Positions 21,871-31,023 of a DNA stretch of 40,718 nucleotides are shown here, piece by piece. The stretch comes from Oscillatoriales cyanobacterium PMM_0019 (GTDB lineage: Bacteria; Cyanobacteriota; Cyanobacteriia; Cyanobacteriales; CASBRB01). The notes beneath the pieces were generated by a model. The model saw only the letters and a program-made list of their open reading frames with translations, ran no database searches and was not told the DNA's origin. The translations under genes and the position numbers were made by a program. The DNA lies in NCBI GenBank assembly GCA_949127975.1, contig CASBRB010000184.1:1-40718 (forward strand). Reading direction: 5' to 3'. The first letter of the stretch is position 1; every line of letters starts with the position of its first letter.

Positions 21871-22521
21871 ATGCGTCATCGTTCAAGACAAACTGATTGT
21901 AATGAAGAATTAAATATTTGGCCAGCATTCACAGATTTGATGTCGAATGCCTTTATGATTATTATTTTATTTTTGTTAATCACCATTTTTCAATCTGTAG
22001 TTTCACAAAAAGGCCCAAAGGAAACAGGGGCACCACCAATTATTGTGATTAAAGATACAGGTGCTTATCAATTTGTTTCAGGGAGTGCTGAGTTACCGGA
22101 TAAATTGTATTCTTACATTTTTACAGATTTAGTCGATAAAATTGAAGAGAATGCCAAAAAGTATCAGATTGATGTTATCGAAGTGATTGGTCATACAGAT
22201 GGACAATCTAATGGGAGTAAGGTTAGCAACTTAGATGAAAAATTAGAACAAGTTGCATCTGGCGCTCTACCTGTTCGCAATCTACAAGGTGGTTCTAATG
22301 CCGATTTGGGGTTGATGCGGGCATTAGAAGTTGTCAGAGCGCTTAAATACATTCAAAAGCAACAAGGGCGTTTATCAGGGTTAGGTTTTAGAGCCTATTC
22401 TGCGGCGCAGTTGATTTCACCAGAAGGAGGGTTATCTGAAATCGATCGGCAACCCGATGCCACCCGACGACGTATTGAAATTCGCTTTACTCGTCTTGGT
22501 AAAGTTACAAATATTCAGTAA
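21871..22521 (+). CDS. MotB/ZorB/OmpA-like membrane protein
   Basis: FTDLMSNAFMIIILFLLITIF (single TM with N-terminal Asp as in MotB-type stators) and OmpA-like VIEVIGHTDGQ...DATRRRIEIRFTR. Confidence 0.85.
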   Translation: MRHRSRQTDCNEELNIWPAFTDLMSNAFMIIILFLLITIFQSVVSQKGPKETGAPPIIVIKDTGAYQFVSGSAELPDKLYSYIFTDLVDKIEENAKKYQIDVIEVIGHTDGQSNGSKVSNLDEKLEQVASGALPVRNLQGGSNADLGLMRALEVVRALKYIQKQQGRLSGLGFRAYSAAQLISPEGGLSEIDRQPDATRRRIEIRFTRLGKVTNIQ

Positions 22522-22529
22522 ATTAAACC

Positions 22530-23306
22530 TCATCTCCCACTAGAAGAAATTTTTCTTTGCAAAATAGCAATGCGATCGCGTGTCCCTGGATGATCGCTTA
22601 AAAACGCAGGTGGGGAAGATTGATTCAGCAATTTGTTTAAAAATGCAATCATGGCGTGAGGATCGTAACCGGCTCGCTCTATATATTTAAGCCCTTGGGC
22701 ATCGGCATTATATTCATCCTGCCGACTATTGGGCAAATCCACTGCCAATTTAACTCCCAAATTAACTAACGTATTCCGATCCAATCCAGCCAAAGCGGCT
22801 AATGCTTGAGCAGTATTAGATTGTTGGATTTTGTGGACTAAATCATTATCGCAAATGTGACCCATTTCGTGCCCTAAGACAGAAGCTAACTGGGCTTCAT
22901 TATCCACCGCTTTCAGCAACCCAGTGTTCACATAGACATAACCGCCAGTGGTCGAAAAAGCATTTATACTAGGATCGTTAACAACAAAAAAGTGAAAAGG
23001 TATTTGAGAACAATCAGTAACTCTAGCCAACTTCTGTCCAACTCGATTCACATAAGCATTAACATTCGCATCGGTATTGAGGTTATATTGTTGTAGTACC
23101 TGTTGGTGCATTTCTGCACCCAGTTGTTCTTTTTGTGTTAACGATAGGTGGGAAAGTTGGAACAGTTGAACGCCATTATTAAATAGCTGTCCCCAGGGAA
23201 AAGCGCTTGCTGGTGTAGGAGTAGCTAATCCCAGACTTAAAGCGGTTCCTACGCTGAAGAAAAAGGCGATGCTCTTAGATAATGGATGATGCTGAGGTTT
23301 AAGCAT
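22530..23306 (-). CDS. M48-family metalloprotease, secreted
   Basis: Signal peptide, LASVLGHEMGHICDND (HExxH) motif, SRQDEYNADAQGLKYIERAGYDP. Confidence 0.92.
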   Translation of the reverse strand: MLKPQHHPLSKSIAFFFSVGTALSLGLATPTPASAFPWGQLFNNGVQLFQLSHLSLTQKEQLGAEMHQQVLQQYNLNTDANVNAYVNRVGQKLARVTDCSQIPFHFFVVNDPSINAFSTTGGYVYVNTGLLKAVDNEAQLASVLGHEMGHICDNDLVHKIQQSNTAQALAALAGLDRNTLVNLGVKLAVDLPNSRQDEYNADAQGLKYIERAGYDPHAMIAFLNKLLNQSSPPAFLSDHPGTRDRIAILQRKISSSGR

Positions 23307-23437
23307 ATTCAGATTTTTTCTTGGCTTAGTATCAAAGATTTGATTAATTAGTCAGTTTTGTTAGTATTAATTTAATTATTTGTAAATTTTTATTAAAAAT
23401 CATCTATCTCTGGTAAGAATAGCGGTAGCCTACAAGT

Positions 23438-23779
23438 TCAATGTTGTACTTGCTCAGAAATCCACTGTAAGTAGGGGGTTGAGCCTGCCGTCACTGGTAG
23501 GGCAATGATTTCCGGAACCTCATAAGAATGAATTTCTCGAATTTTGGTTTCCAGTGCCGGAAACAGGGCTAAATCGGTTTTAATCACCAGTTGCCACTCA
23601 TCATCTGAGTTAATCTTGCCTCGCCACTTATAAATAGAATGCACTGGAATTAAGTTGACGCAAGCAGCAAGCTGGGCTTGAATCAAAGTTTGGGCTATAG
23701 CTTCCGCTTCTTGCCGCGAACCAGCAGTCACCAGTACCACGCCGTAGCGAGTTGTACCAGAATCAAAATCCATCACCAA
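23438..23779 (-). CDS. cutA: CutA divalent cation tolerance protein
   Basis: GVVLVTAGSRQEAEAIAQTLIQAQLAACVNLIPVHSIYKWRGKI...YEVPEIIALPV. Confidence 0.93.
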   Translation of the reverse strand: MVMDFDSGTTRYGVVLVTAGSRQEAEAIAQTLIQAQLAACVNLIPVHSIYKWRGKINSDDEWQLVIKTDLALFPALETKIREIHSYEVPEIIALPVTAGSTPYLQWISEQVQH

Positions 23780-23880
23780 AAACCTCTTATATCATTTCCG
23801 CTTACATCAGAATTATTGCAGGGCACTGCCATTTCGAGAACTTTTACCAGGAAGCTTCGCCCAAAAGCTTATCCTTGCGA

Positions 23881-23912
23881 ACGCAGATGAACGCAGATGA
23901 ACGCAGATACAC
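23881..23912. repeat. Short tandem repeat (ACGCAGATGA)n
   Basis: acgcagatga acgcagatga acgcagatac. Confidence 0.85.
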
Positions 23913-23970
23913 GCTGATATCTGCGTTTGCACCTTTAATGCAGGAGCCGAGGTCTAGGGCACCGCTTAAA

Positions 23971-24891
23971 TTATAATGAGTATACTTGACCATCAATCAG
24001 CAGGCGCGTAATTCCTTTTGCTTGCAGATGAGCGCGAGTTTTCTGGAGTACCCTAGTATCAGGAATTTTAATTACTCGCTGAGTACGGTTAGAAAACCGC
24101 CTCGCCACCCTGTGGTTGTCAAAAATCGGCATGGTTCTCTGCTGAACTTCAGCTAGCGGAATTTTTCCGAGATCGCTGAAGTCTTTCAGGGGGCGAGCGA
24201 TTAACTCAGCAGCTCGGTCAACTACTAGATAGCACGTCTTGGGAAGAGATGCCTCAGATAGCGGTAAGACTTGAATGTTACCACCGCGTTCCGTCAACAG
24301 TTTTTCTAGGTGAACCGGACGGCTTATGTCGGTGTAATCTTCCCAATCTTCCTCAGCCCCGTCTTCTAAATCCTCATCCTCCTCGTCTAAATCACTCAGG
24401 TCTTCCCCAAACATTTCCTCTAAGGTACTAACTTCTGCCTCGTCGGGACCGTCTGGCTCGTCAACCAACTCGGCGCTGATTTTTTGTGGGGCTGGTATAA
24501 TATCGATCAGTTTTTGGGGTGTTTCTTTCGATTCGGTTGACAAGTCTTCTGGGTTTGATGGCGCATAAGAGCGTAGGCGCAAGATTCTGGAAGCTGAAGT
24601 TGCACCTTCCAAGTCATCTTCCCCTACGTCTGACTCTAGTTCTGACGCTGACTCTAGTGGGTGATTAGCGTCAATTGCTTCAGCCTCGAAGTCACTTATC
24701 TGGCTTCTGGTACGCTTTTGCTGGATTAGCGCTTCGTATTCCTCCTCTAACAAAGTGTTTTTCAAAAGACGGCTAATCGTTGAGCTACTAACTCCGTAGC
24801 GAGTTGCTAGAGTTGAGGTTGTCTCTGGCAGTTGTCGATACATGCTAACGATCTCGCGCTTGTCTGATTCAGTAAGTTTTCTTGGACTCAT
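23971..24891 (-). CDS. HTH protein with acidic linker (transcriptional regulator-like)
   Basis: LTESDKREIVSMYRQLPETTSTLATRYGVSSSTISRLLK HTH; acidic DLSDLDEEDEDLEDGAEEDWED; ATG 24891 preferred. Confidence 0.75.
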   Translation of the reverse strand: MSPRKLTESDKREIVSMYRQLPETTSTLATRYGVSSSTISRLLKNTLLEEEYEALIQQKRTRSQISDFEAEAIDANHPLESASELESDVGEDDLEGATSASRILRLRSYAPSNPEDLSTESKETPQKLIDIIPAPQKISAELVDEPDGPDEAEVSTLEEMFGEDLSDLDEEDEDLEDGAEEDWEDYTDISRPVHLEKLLTERGGNIQVLPLSEASLPKTCYLVVDRAAELIARPLKDFSDLGKIPLAEVQQRTMPIFDNHRVARRFSNRTQRVIKIPDTRVLQKTRAHLQAKGITRLLIDGQVYSL

Positions 24892-24904
24892 AGCACTGCC
24901 CTCG

Positions 24905-25912
24905 TTAAGCTCGTTTACGTGTACCACGCCGGGAACGGCTGGAGTTGTCAAATTCTAAAGCTGCACCGATGGCAAACAAAACTCCACTAAATACCCAAAA
25001 GACTTCCAGTAGAGAGCCACTTTGGTAGTTCTCAATATGGTCTGTAGCATATTTAAACCACATATCTGCTATATAAAACGAAAATGCAGCAGCAGCAATC
25101 ATCCGCCATGACTGGGCAAAGCGTCCGCCCCAAAAGGCTAATAACAAAAGTGCCGCCATAATCAATAGCAAAATATCACAAATGATGTAGAATAAACCAA
25201 GTGGTTTAGCCAACGGTTCCAGTTTCTTTTCCAGTGAGTCAACCCAGATGGGAACCGTCTTTTCCGATGTTTCATCTTTCGGGGTTGGTTGGACTATCGG
25301 TGCCTTTTGAGCAGGCGTTTTGGTTACACCCACATTAGATATCTGCGCGGTTGCTGGTTTTGTGGTTGCAGCAGGAGTTTCTGTTGTCGCCTTTGGTGCG
25401 GCAAGGAAAAGCCAAACGCCCAAGGCGATACTGATAGCGGCGATCGCCATCACAGTTATCCATTGCCAAATCTCCAGATTGAGACGCCTAGGCAGAACAG
25501 CTAAAATCATGCCCCAGCCAATAAACAGATAGAAAGCAACAAAAAACAGATCTCCAGGCGACACTGCGGGGTCTCGATCCCAACCCAGTTCCCACCAGCT
25601 CAATATTAAGTCCCCGATAAAAAATGACATTATCCCCAGACCAATTCCTAGCCAGACATTACGTCCGCTGGCAATTTGTGGGCTGCGCCAATTTCTAAAA
25701 CATAACACAGCAGCCGCCAGTAAAGCTGCTTCTTCAAACACATAAGTCCCAATCCGGTACCACGACGGAAAACCCTTCTCTCCTGGCACAGGGATACTGA
25801 ACCAAAGAAAAAACAACAGCGCTAGCACAGCCCAAGCAATGCCAGCATAGATTATGTTCTGACTGGACAGAAGGGATTGAGGATTGGATGACTTGTCTAC
25901 AGAGTTGCTCAT
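24905..25912 (-). CDS. Multi-pass membrane protein of unknown function
   Basis: Several hydrophobic TM segments with a Thr/Ala/Pro-rich loop; same strand and 13 nt from the HTH gene. Confidence 0.7.
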   Translation of the reverse strand: MSNSVDKSSNPQSLLSSQNIIYAGIAWAVLALLFFLWFSIPVPGEKGFPSWYRIGTYVFEEAALLAAAVLCFRNWRSPQIASGRNVWLGIGLGIMSFFIGDLILSWWELGWDRDPAVSPGDLFFVAFYLFIGWGMILAVLPRRLNLEIWQWITVMAIAAISIALGVWLFLAAPKATTETPAATTKPATAQISNVGVTKTPAQKAPIVQPTPKDETSEKTVPIWVDSLEKKLEPLAKPLGLFYIICDILLLIMAALLLLAFWGGRFAQSWRMIAAAAFSFYIADMWFKYATDHIENYQSGSLLEVFWVFSGVLFAIGAALEFDNSSRSRRGTRKRA

Positions 25913-26051
25913 AATGATTCACAAAACAATAGCTAGTGATAGAAGGCAAAAAGACAACTAAAGAAGTGGTTGCTCTGAGCGATTACCTTGTTGCATGCCA
26001 GTATGGCACGGAGATCATGCCATTAGCAGATTTCTTAACCCTTCTTCTAGA

Positions 26052-26711
26052 TTATCGCCATAGTTTACCAACGGAAGATTGCTTGAGCCAATCCTTAAAT
26101 AGAGCCCGATCGGCAGGTGGCATATCTTGTAATATATCTCCGACTTCCTGAGCAAAGTTGGTATTGCCGAAATACTGTTTCCCCAAGCGATAGAGTTCTT
26201 GCAACAGGGTAATCAGATGATGTTCTTCCCACACGGGCATTTGCAGGCTATTGAGCGGCTCCATCGTTAGTAAGTGGTTTACAGCCTCCGGCGTATTGGC
26301 TTGGGGAAATTGCCACTGCCGAAAAACTGCTATCAGGTCTTTTTGGAATAATCCGGCTTGTCTGGTTCCTAATAGGTCTTCAATGTCTAGAAAAACCGCT
26401 TGCAGCAACAACAAACAAGCTTGAGTCAACGGCACTATTTTGCCATCAGCACCAGTTTCCGCCGCCAACTGGTCTAGACGGATTTTGCCCCAGATGCTAT
26501 AGCGATCCGGCTCTTCGAGCAAAACGCAGGCTTTGCCTCGATTATCTGTAAGATCTCGCCAGAAGGTTTTGGCTTCTTCTTCCTGATGGGCACCAAATAC
26601 GTTAATCAAGCGAAACGTCTGCCCCTGATAAGTAAGTATCGGGATTTGCTGATCCCGCTTCGGATGCTGAATGGTAGATATTTCAACGTCTTGCCTTTTG
26701 AGAATAAACAT
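26052..26711 (-). CDS. Conserved-looking hypothetical protein (start at ATG 26711, MFILKRQDVEIS...)
   Basis: 240-aa ORF in the track begins at a TTG inside a palindrome; internal ATG is more plausible. Confidence 0.6.
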   Translation of the reverse strand: MFILKRQDVEISTIQHPKRDQQIPILTYQGQTFRLINVFGAHQEEEAKTFWRDLTDNRGKACVLLEEPDRYSIWGKIRLDQLAAETGADGKIVPLTQACLLLLQAVFLDIEDLLGTRQAGLFQKDLIAVFRQWQFPQANTPEAVNHLLTMEPLNSLQMPVWEEHHLITLLQELYRLGKQYFGNTNFAQEVGDILQDMPPADRALFKDWLKQSSVGKLWR

Positions 26712-26771
26712 GACACTGGCAAATGACTCCTGAGAGTGTCTAGTTGGTGCTGTGCGCTTAGGTATAATTGC

Positions 26772-26797
26772 CAAGCATTCTATATCTAGAATGCTTG
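26772..26797. repeat. Perfect palindrome CAAGCATTCTA-TATC-TAGAATGCTTG
   Basis: 11-bp perfect arms, 4-nt loop, upstream of ORF 26052..26711. Confidence 0.8.
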
Positions 26798-27429
26798 TAG
26801 CTAGGGCTGACTGAGCAGCGCTTCCCCGAGAAAAGGGACTCTGGGCTTCGCTCAGTACTGGGCGAAATCCAGAACGCTCCCTGCCATACCAACGTTTTCT
26901 TTTACACTACGCGCCTTGATGTATTGTAAAACTTCACTCAACTTGTAGCCATTAATGGGCAATAATGCTATCCTATATTGGATTGAGACATCATCTCAAC
27001 CGCGAGTGCTACGTGTGAACACTCTTTTAAAAAGTTACAAACGCAGATACAAGCAGATAGATCCGGATTCCGGAGCGTCCATCATCTTCTGCGTTCGCAA
27101 AGTAATCCCGACTGCTCTTGGCACTTAAGTCAATTGCAACGAGGGTCCTTGGGATGTCTGGTAGTACAGCATCGGCGTATAACTCCAGCTTTCAGGCGTG
27201 TCCATGCCCAACCTGGAGTTGCTTAAACCCGGATTGAGTAGCCTGTCTATATTTGGCTATGAGAAAAGGAACTATACCCTATCCTATACAAGCACAGTTA
27301 AAATTTTGATACCATAAGGTTACGACCTCCTCTTAGTTATTCATTGTCCTACTGTCCGAGAGCTATTGCCAATTCGGTTAGCCTCAGACTGTAAAAATTT
27401 GTGTCTAAGGGGGGGCATCCCTAGTCTGT

Positions 27430-27503
27430 GGGTGCGTAACTCAGGTGGATAGAGTAGCGACCTTCTAAGTCGCGAGTCGCAGGTTCGAGTCCTGCCGCAC
27501 CCG
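27430..27503 (+). tRNA. tRNA-Arg (anticodon TCT)
   Basis: Acceptor GGGTGCG/CGCACCC, anticodon stem-loop GCGAC-CTTCTAA-GTCGC, T-arm GGTTCGAGTCC. Confidence 0.95.
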
Positions 27504-27511
27504 TTTTCAGG

Positions 27512-27538
27512 AAATCACCCTTCTCAGGGTGATTTTTT
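27512..27538 (+). terminator. Rho-independent terminator after tRNA-Arg
   Basis: AAATCACCCT-TCTC-AGGGTGATTT followed by T run. Confidence 0.85.
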
Positions 27539-27556
27539 ATCTAAAGTAGACCGGGA

Positions 27557-27593
27557 AGCCCAAAACCACCGTATTTATCCGGTGGTTTTGGCT
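27557..27593. repeat. Long hairpin AGCCCAAAACCACCG...CGGTGGTTTTGGCT
   Basis: Near-perfect inverted repeat; no clear T run after it. Confidence 0.6.
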
Positions 27594-27997
27594 GTGCTAA
27601 TCCTGAAAGAAATGTAAATTATTGTAAAAATAGAAAAGTGACATCCCTCTTTGGTTATAATAAAACGTTAGAGTTTTAGCAGGGGTGCAGTTATGGTGAG
27701 ACGTATAGGGAACTCGATCGGCATAGGTACGCATAGACTCAAAATTACAGGAGATGGTGTGATTGGTTTGTCTCGTTCGTTTATTTTTGCTGGAGTACCC
27801 AGTTAGCAGCAAAAATTGTCAAGCTGATTCTTAATGCTAACTCATCGCGGCTACAAATAGCAGCTTCATTGCTTATAGATTTTACTTAATGATAAAGACT
27901 TTGTTTAAAATTAATAAGTATATGTCAAAATATGAGTTTCCAGAGGGATTGGTATAATTCCATAATATTACCATATTCTTCCCTTAGGTACAGTTAT

Positions 27998-29113
27998 TTA
28001 CATCCTTTCTTTCTGATGGTATTTTGCCACCGTTTCTTCTGCTTTTTCATAGACAAATAATGGGTCTCTAAGCATATCACCTGGTTCATTCTCTAAATCA
28101 CTCGTTGAGAGTGACACTCGCCCTTTTTCAACATCAATCCAGACAATTATTGCTCTAACCCAGTCACCAACTTGAAAAACTAGCTCTGGATGATCAACAG
28201 GTTGTTGGGAAATTGTGGCAGTAGGTAGTAGTGCATAATATCCACCAATATCAACGAAGACACCATACGAGCGAATTCGACAAATAGTACCATCTACCAG
28301 TTGACCAAGTTTAAGCGTTTTGAACCTTGCTTTTGCTGAAGCAGTACGATTTGGTGTTCGTCTTTTTATAGAATTATCATGCAGTCCATATTTTTTATTT
28401 AACTCAATTCTTCGCTTCTCATACCAACTTGCATCCAATTCACCTAAAGCAATATCGATTGGTATATTTTTGTAGAAGCTGACAATTGCGTAGGCTTCTG
28501 TGACTTGCTGGTTAACTGCTAAATGTGTAATCCATAACATTACATCATGTAGAATTACCAGCCATTGTTGTTCTAGCGTTAGTTGATTCCATACAGTTTC
28601 ACGTCCGGTTTCGCCAACCCTGCCATGTCCTCCCCAGTACATTGCTAAACGTGTTCGCCAATTTTGACCCCTAATATTATACGGGTTGAGCAATGTTTCC
28701 CAATTTATATTGCTCAGATCGTTAATATGTGACCATTCTGATGGTTGATACTCATCTTTCAGAAATTTTATGACTCCATCATAAAAAGCTTCGATCACTT
28801 CATAACGTTCAGCAGTAATCTTGAGGCGTGTTGTAGTATCGTTACCGCAAATCCACGGATCAATATGGAATTGCATAAGTAGATCGCTCAAACGCTCAGC
28901 TATCAGCTCTACTCCATGACCTTCCTCATCTATTATCATTTTTGCAGGTAGTTGAGAGTCTCGAATTTGCCCCAACCAGATGTACAGTTCTTGATAAGGA
29001 TCGAATGTAGATGATGTCCAAATTTGAGTGCAAATATCATCGGCTTCTATGCGAAGCAAAATCCATCCTCTGAGAATACCTTCATTAGAGGATTGCTTAA
29101 GGGTCACTTTCAT
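27998..29113 (-). CDS. S1 RNA-binding domain protein with uncharacterised N-terminal region
   Basis: C-terminal LKLGQLVDGTICRIRSYGVFVDIGGYYALLP...VFQVGDWVRAIIVWIDVEKGRVSLS. Confidence 0.75.
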   Translation of the reverse strand: MKVTLKQSSNEGILRGWILLRIEADDICTQIWTSSTFDPYQELYIWLGQIRDSQLPAKMIIDEEGHGVELIAERLSDLLMQFHIDPWICGNDTTTRLKITAERYEVIEAFYDGVIKFLKDEYQPSEWSHINDLSNINWETLLNPYNIRGQNWRTRLAMYWGGHGRVGETGRETVWNQLTLEQQWLVILHDVMLWITHLAVNQQVTEAYAIVSFYKNIPIDIALGELDASWYEKRRIELNKKYGLHDNSIKRRTPNRTASAKARFKTLKLGQLVDGTICRIRSYGVFVDIGGYYALLPTATISQQPVDHPELVFQVGDWVRAIIVWIDVEKGRVSLSTSDLENEPGDMLRDPLFVYEKAEETVAKYHQKERM

Positions 29114-29366
29114 TGATTCAAAACAATACAGCGGATTGCAAGTGAGTGGAGTACACGCATGGCAGGGGCGGGCACAGCGTCACCGACGCTACAATCCTAC
29201 CATACCTCATGCGGCTGCAAGCCGCTGTATATCGCGATTCGCTCATAGACAAAACCAGCTTAGCACTACTAAGGAACCCATAATAAGCACCGATCGCTTG
29301 ACATCTACCTAAAATGCACCTAACGTCTATTTGGCTAAAAGCCTTGATATATCGTCAATTTAAGAA

Positions 29367-29438
<72 letters not shown>

Positions 29439-29468
29439 GAATAGTTTGACCCTTCATTTTTATGGTGG

Positions 29469-29551
29469 TGGGCCGGGCTAGATTTGAACTAGCGTAGGCG
29501 TAAGCCAGCGGATTTACAGTCCGCCCCCATTAACCACTCGGGCACCGACCC
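29469..29551 (-). tRNA. tRNA-Tyr (anticodon GTA), long variable arm
   Basis: Reverse complement GGGTCGGTGCCCGAGTGGTTAATGGGGGCGGACTGTAAATCCGC...CTAGTTCAAATCTAGCCCGGCCCA. Confidence 0.95.
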
Positions 29552-29696
29552 ATATCCCCCACAAAAATTAATGTTAGCACAACCGCTAGCAAATACCAAG
29601 CCTTTTTTTAAAATTTTTCACAATTTCGCCTAACTCTAAAGTTTTCTAGGGGAATTAGTCTAGTCTAAGAGTAGGTAGGCTAACCGTCTGTATCAC

Positions 29697-30386
29697 ATGC
29701 CCCTGTCGATCCTGCTTGCAGATGACAACTTAGGAACTCGTGTTTCTGTCAGAGATTACTTAGAAATGTCTGGGTACTCAGTCATCGTGGCTGAGGATGG
29801 ACAAGAGGCGCTGTCTATGGTAAAGGCTTATCGCCCTCATTTGATAGTGACAGATATTACTATGCCCCGAATGGACGGCTATGAACTGGTGCGGAAGGTA
29901 CGTCAGCAACCGGAGTTCCGCCTGTTGCCAGTGATCTTTTTGACGGAACGTGCCAGTATCTTAGAACGCATTCGCGGCTATCAGTTAGGGTGTGACTTTT
30001 ATCTGCCCAAGCCTTTTGAAATGCAAGAGCTGGGTGCGATGATTCGCAATTTAATGGAGCGCGAGCAGATCATCCAGTCGGAGTGGCGATTCTTCCACTC
30101 ATCAACACCCCCAGAGGCGGGCTCGTCTTCACTACAACCATTCCCGATGCCAACTCAGAATATTAACGATGCCCTGCCACGATCGAGTGCCCTCAAACTA
30201 ACCAAGCGAGAACAGGAAGTTTTAGATTTACTCACCACAGGTCTATCTAACGCTGAAATTGGCAACCACCTGCACCTAAGTCCTCGCACGATCGAAAAAT
30301 ACGTCAGCAGTCTCCTCAGAAAAACTACCACTAACAACCGAGCAGAGCTGGTTCGTTTTGCCCTGGATCATAAATTGGTGAAATAG
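29697..30386 (+). CDS. NarL/LuxR-type response regulator
   Basis: Receiver LSILLADDNLGTRVSV...IVTDITMPRMDGYE...PKPFE; HTH LTKREQEVLDLLTTGLSNAEIGNHLHLSPRTIEKYVSSLL. Confidence 0.93.
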   Translation: MPLSILLADDNLGTRVSVRDYLEMSGYSVIVAEDGQEALSMVKAYRPHLIVTDITMPRMDGYELVRKVRQQPEFRLLPVIFLTERASILERIRGYQLGCDFYLPKPFEMQELGAMIRNLMEREQIIQSEWRFFHSSTPPEAGSSSLQPFPMPTQNINDALPRSSALKLTKREQEVLDLLTTGLSNAEIGNHLHLSPRTIEKYVSSLLRKTTTNNRAELVRFALDHKLVK

Positions 30387-30400
30387 TCAATACCTACCAA

Positions 30401-30874
30401 CTACTGATTTTTAACAACCTGTTCCAGTAGCCCTTCGCAGGCGTCTAATAGAATATTAATCACCCGATCGAACCCTTCGGAGCCACCGTAGTAGGGATCG
30501 GGGACTTCCCGCTCGCGATGATGCCTACAAAAGTCACACATCAACCGCACCTTATCCCGATACTGATTAGCGGAGTCAAGAAAAAGAATATCCCGATAGT
30601 TCTCCCTGTCCATTGCCAGAATCAAGTCAAAATTTTCCAAGTCTGACCTTTGAAACTGCCTAGCGCTACCTCGGAGTGTAATCCCCCGTGCTTTCGCTGC
30701 TGCTACCATCCTATGATCGGGCGGACTGCCAATGTGGTAGCCGCCAGTACCAGCAGAATCACAAACGATCCCTGAACTGAGTCCTGCTTGCTCAATCAAA
30801 TGATTCATGATATTCTCTGCGGTTGGAGAACGGCAGATATTACCAAGGCAGACAAAGAGTAGCTTATATGGCAC
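30401..30874 (-). CDS. Low-molecular-weight protein tyrosine phosphatase
   Basis: LLFVCLGNICRSPTAE, CDSAGTGGYHIGSPPD, VPDPYYGG; GTG start at 30874 looks likelier than the track start. Confidence 0.92.
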   Translation of the reverse strand: MPYKLLFVCLGNICRSPTAENIMNHLIEQAGLSSGIVCDSAGTGGYHIGSPPDHRMVAAAKARGITLRGSARQFQRSDLENFDLILAMDRENYRDILFLDSANQYRDKVRLMCDFCRHHREREVPDPYYGGSEGFDRVINILLDACEGLLEQVVKNQ

Positions 30875-31023
30875 CACCTTTTCCCCAATCACATAGATAC
30901 CCTGATAATTATTGCAGACTTCAGCATGAGCCCTCAGCTCGTAGCTACCTTTGCGTTCTTTGCGTAAACCTCCGCGTCGCAATGCGATTAAAAATATTTA
31001 ATTCAGACGCCCGAAGCTCTATC

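Noticed and set aside
15422-22521. Calling the operon a canonical Zorya system
   Set aside because: No ZorC/ZorD/ZorE-like gene is adjacent; the helicase at 36546 is 14 kb away and not linked
27597-27812. 71-aa minus-strand ORF downstream of tRNA-Arg
   Set aside because: Low-complexity translation, no family resemblance, probably spurious
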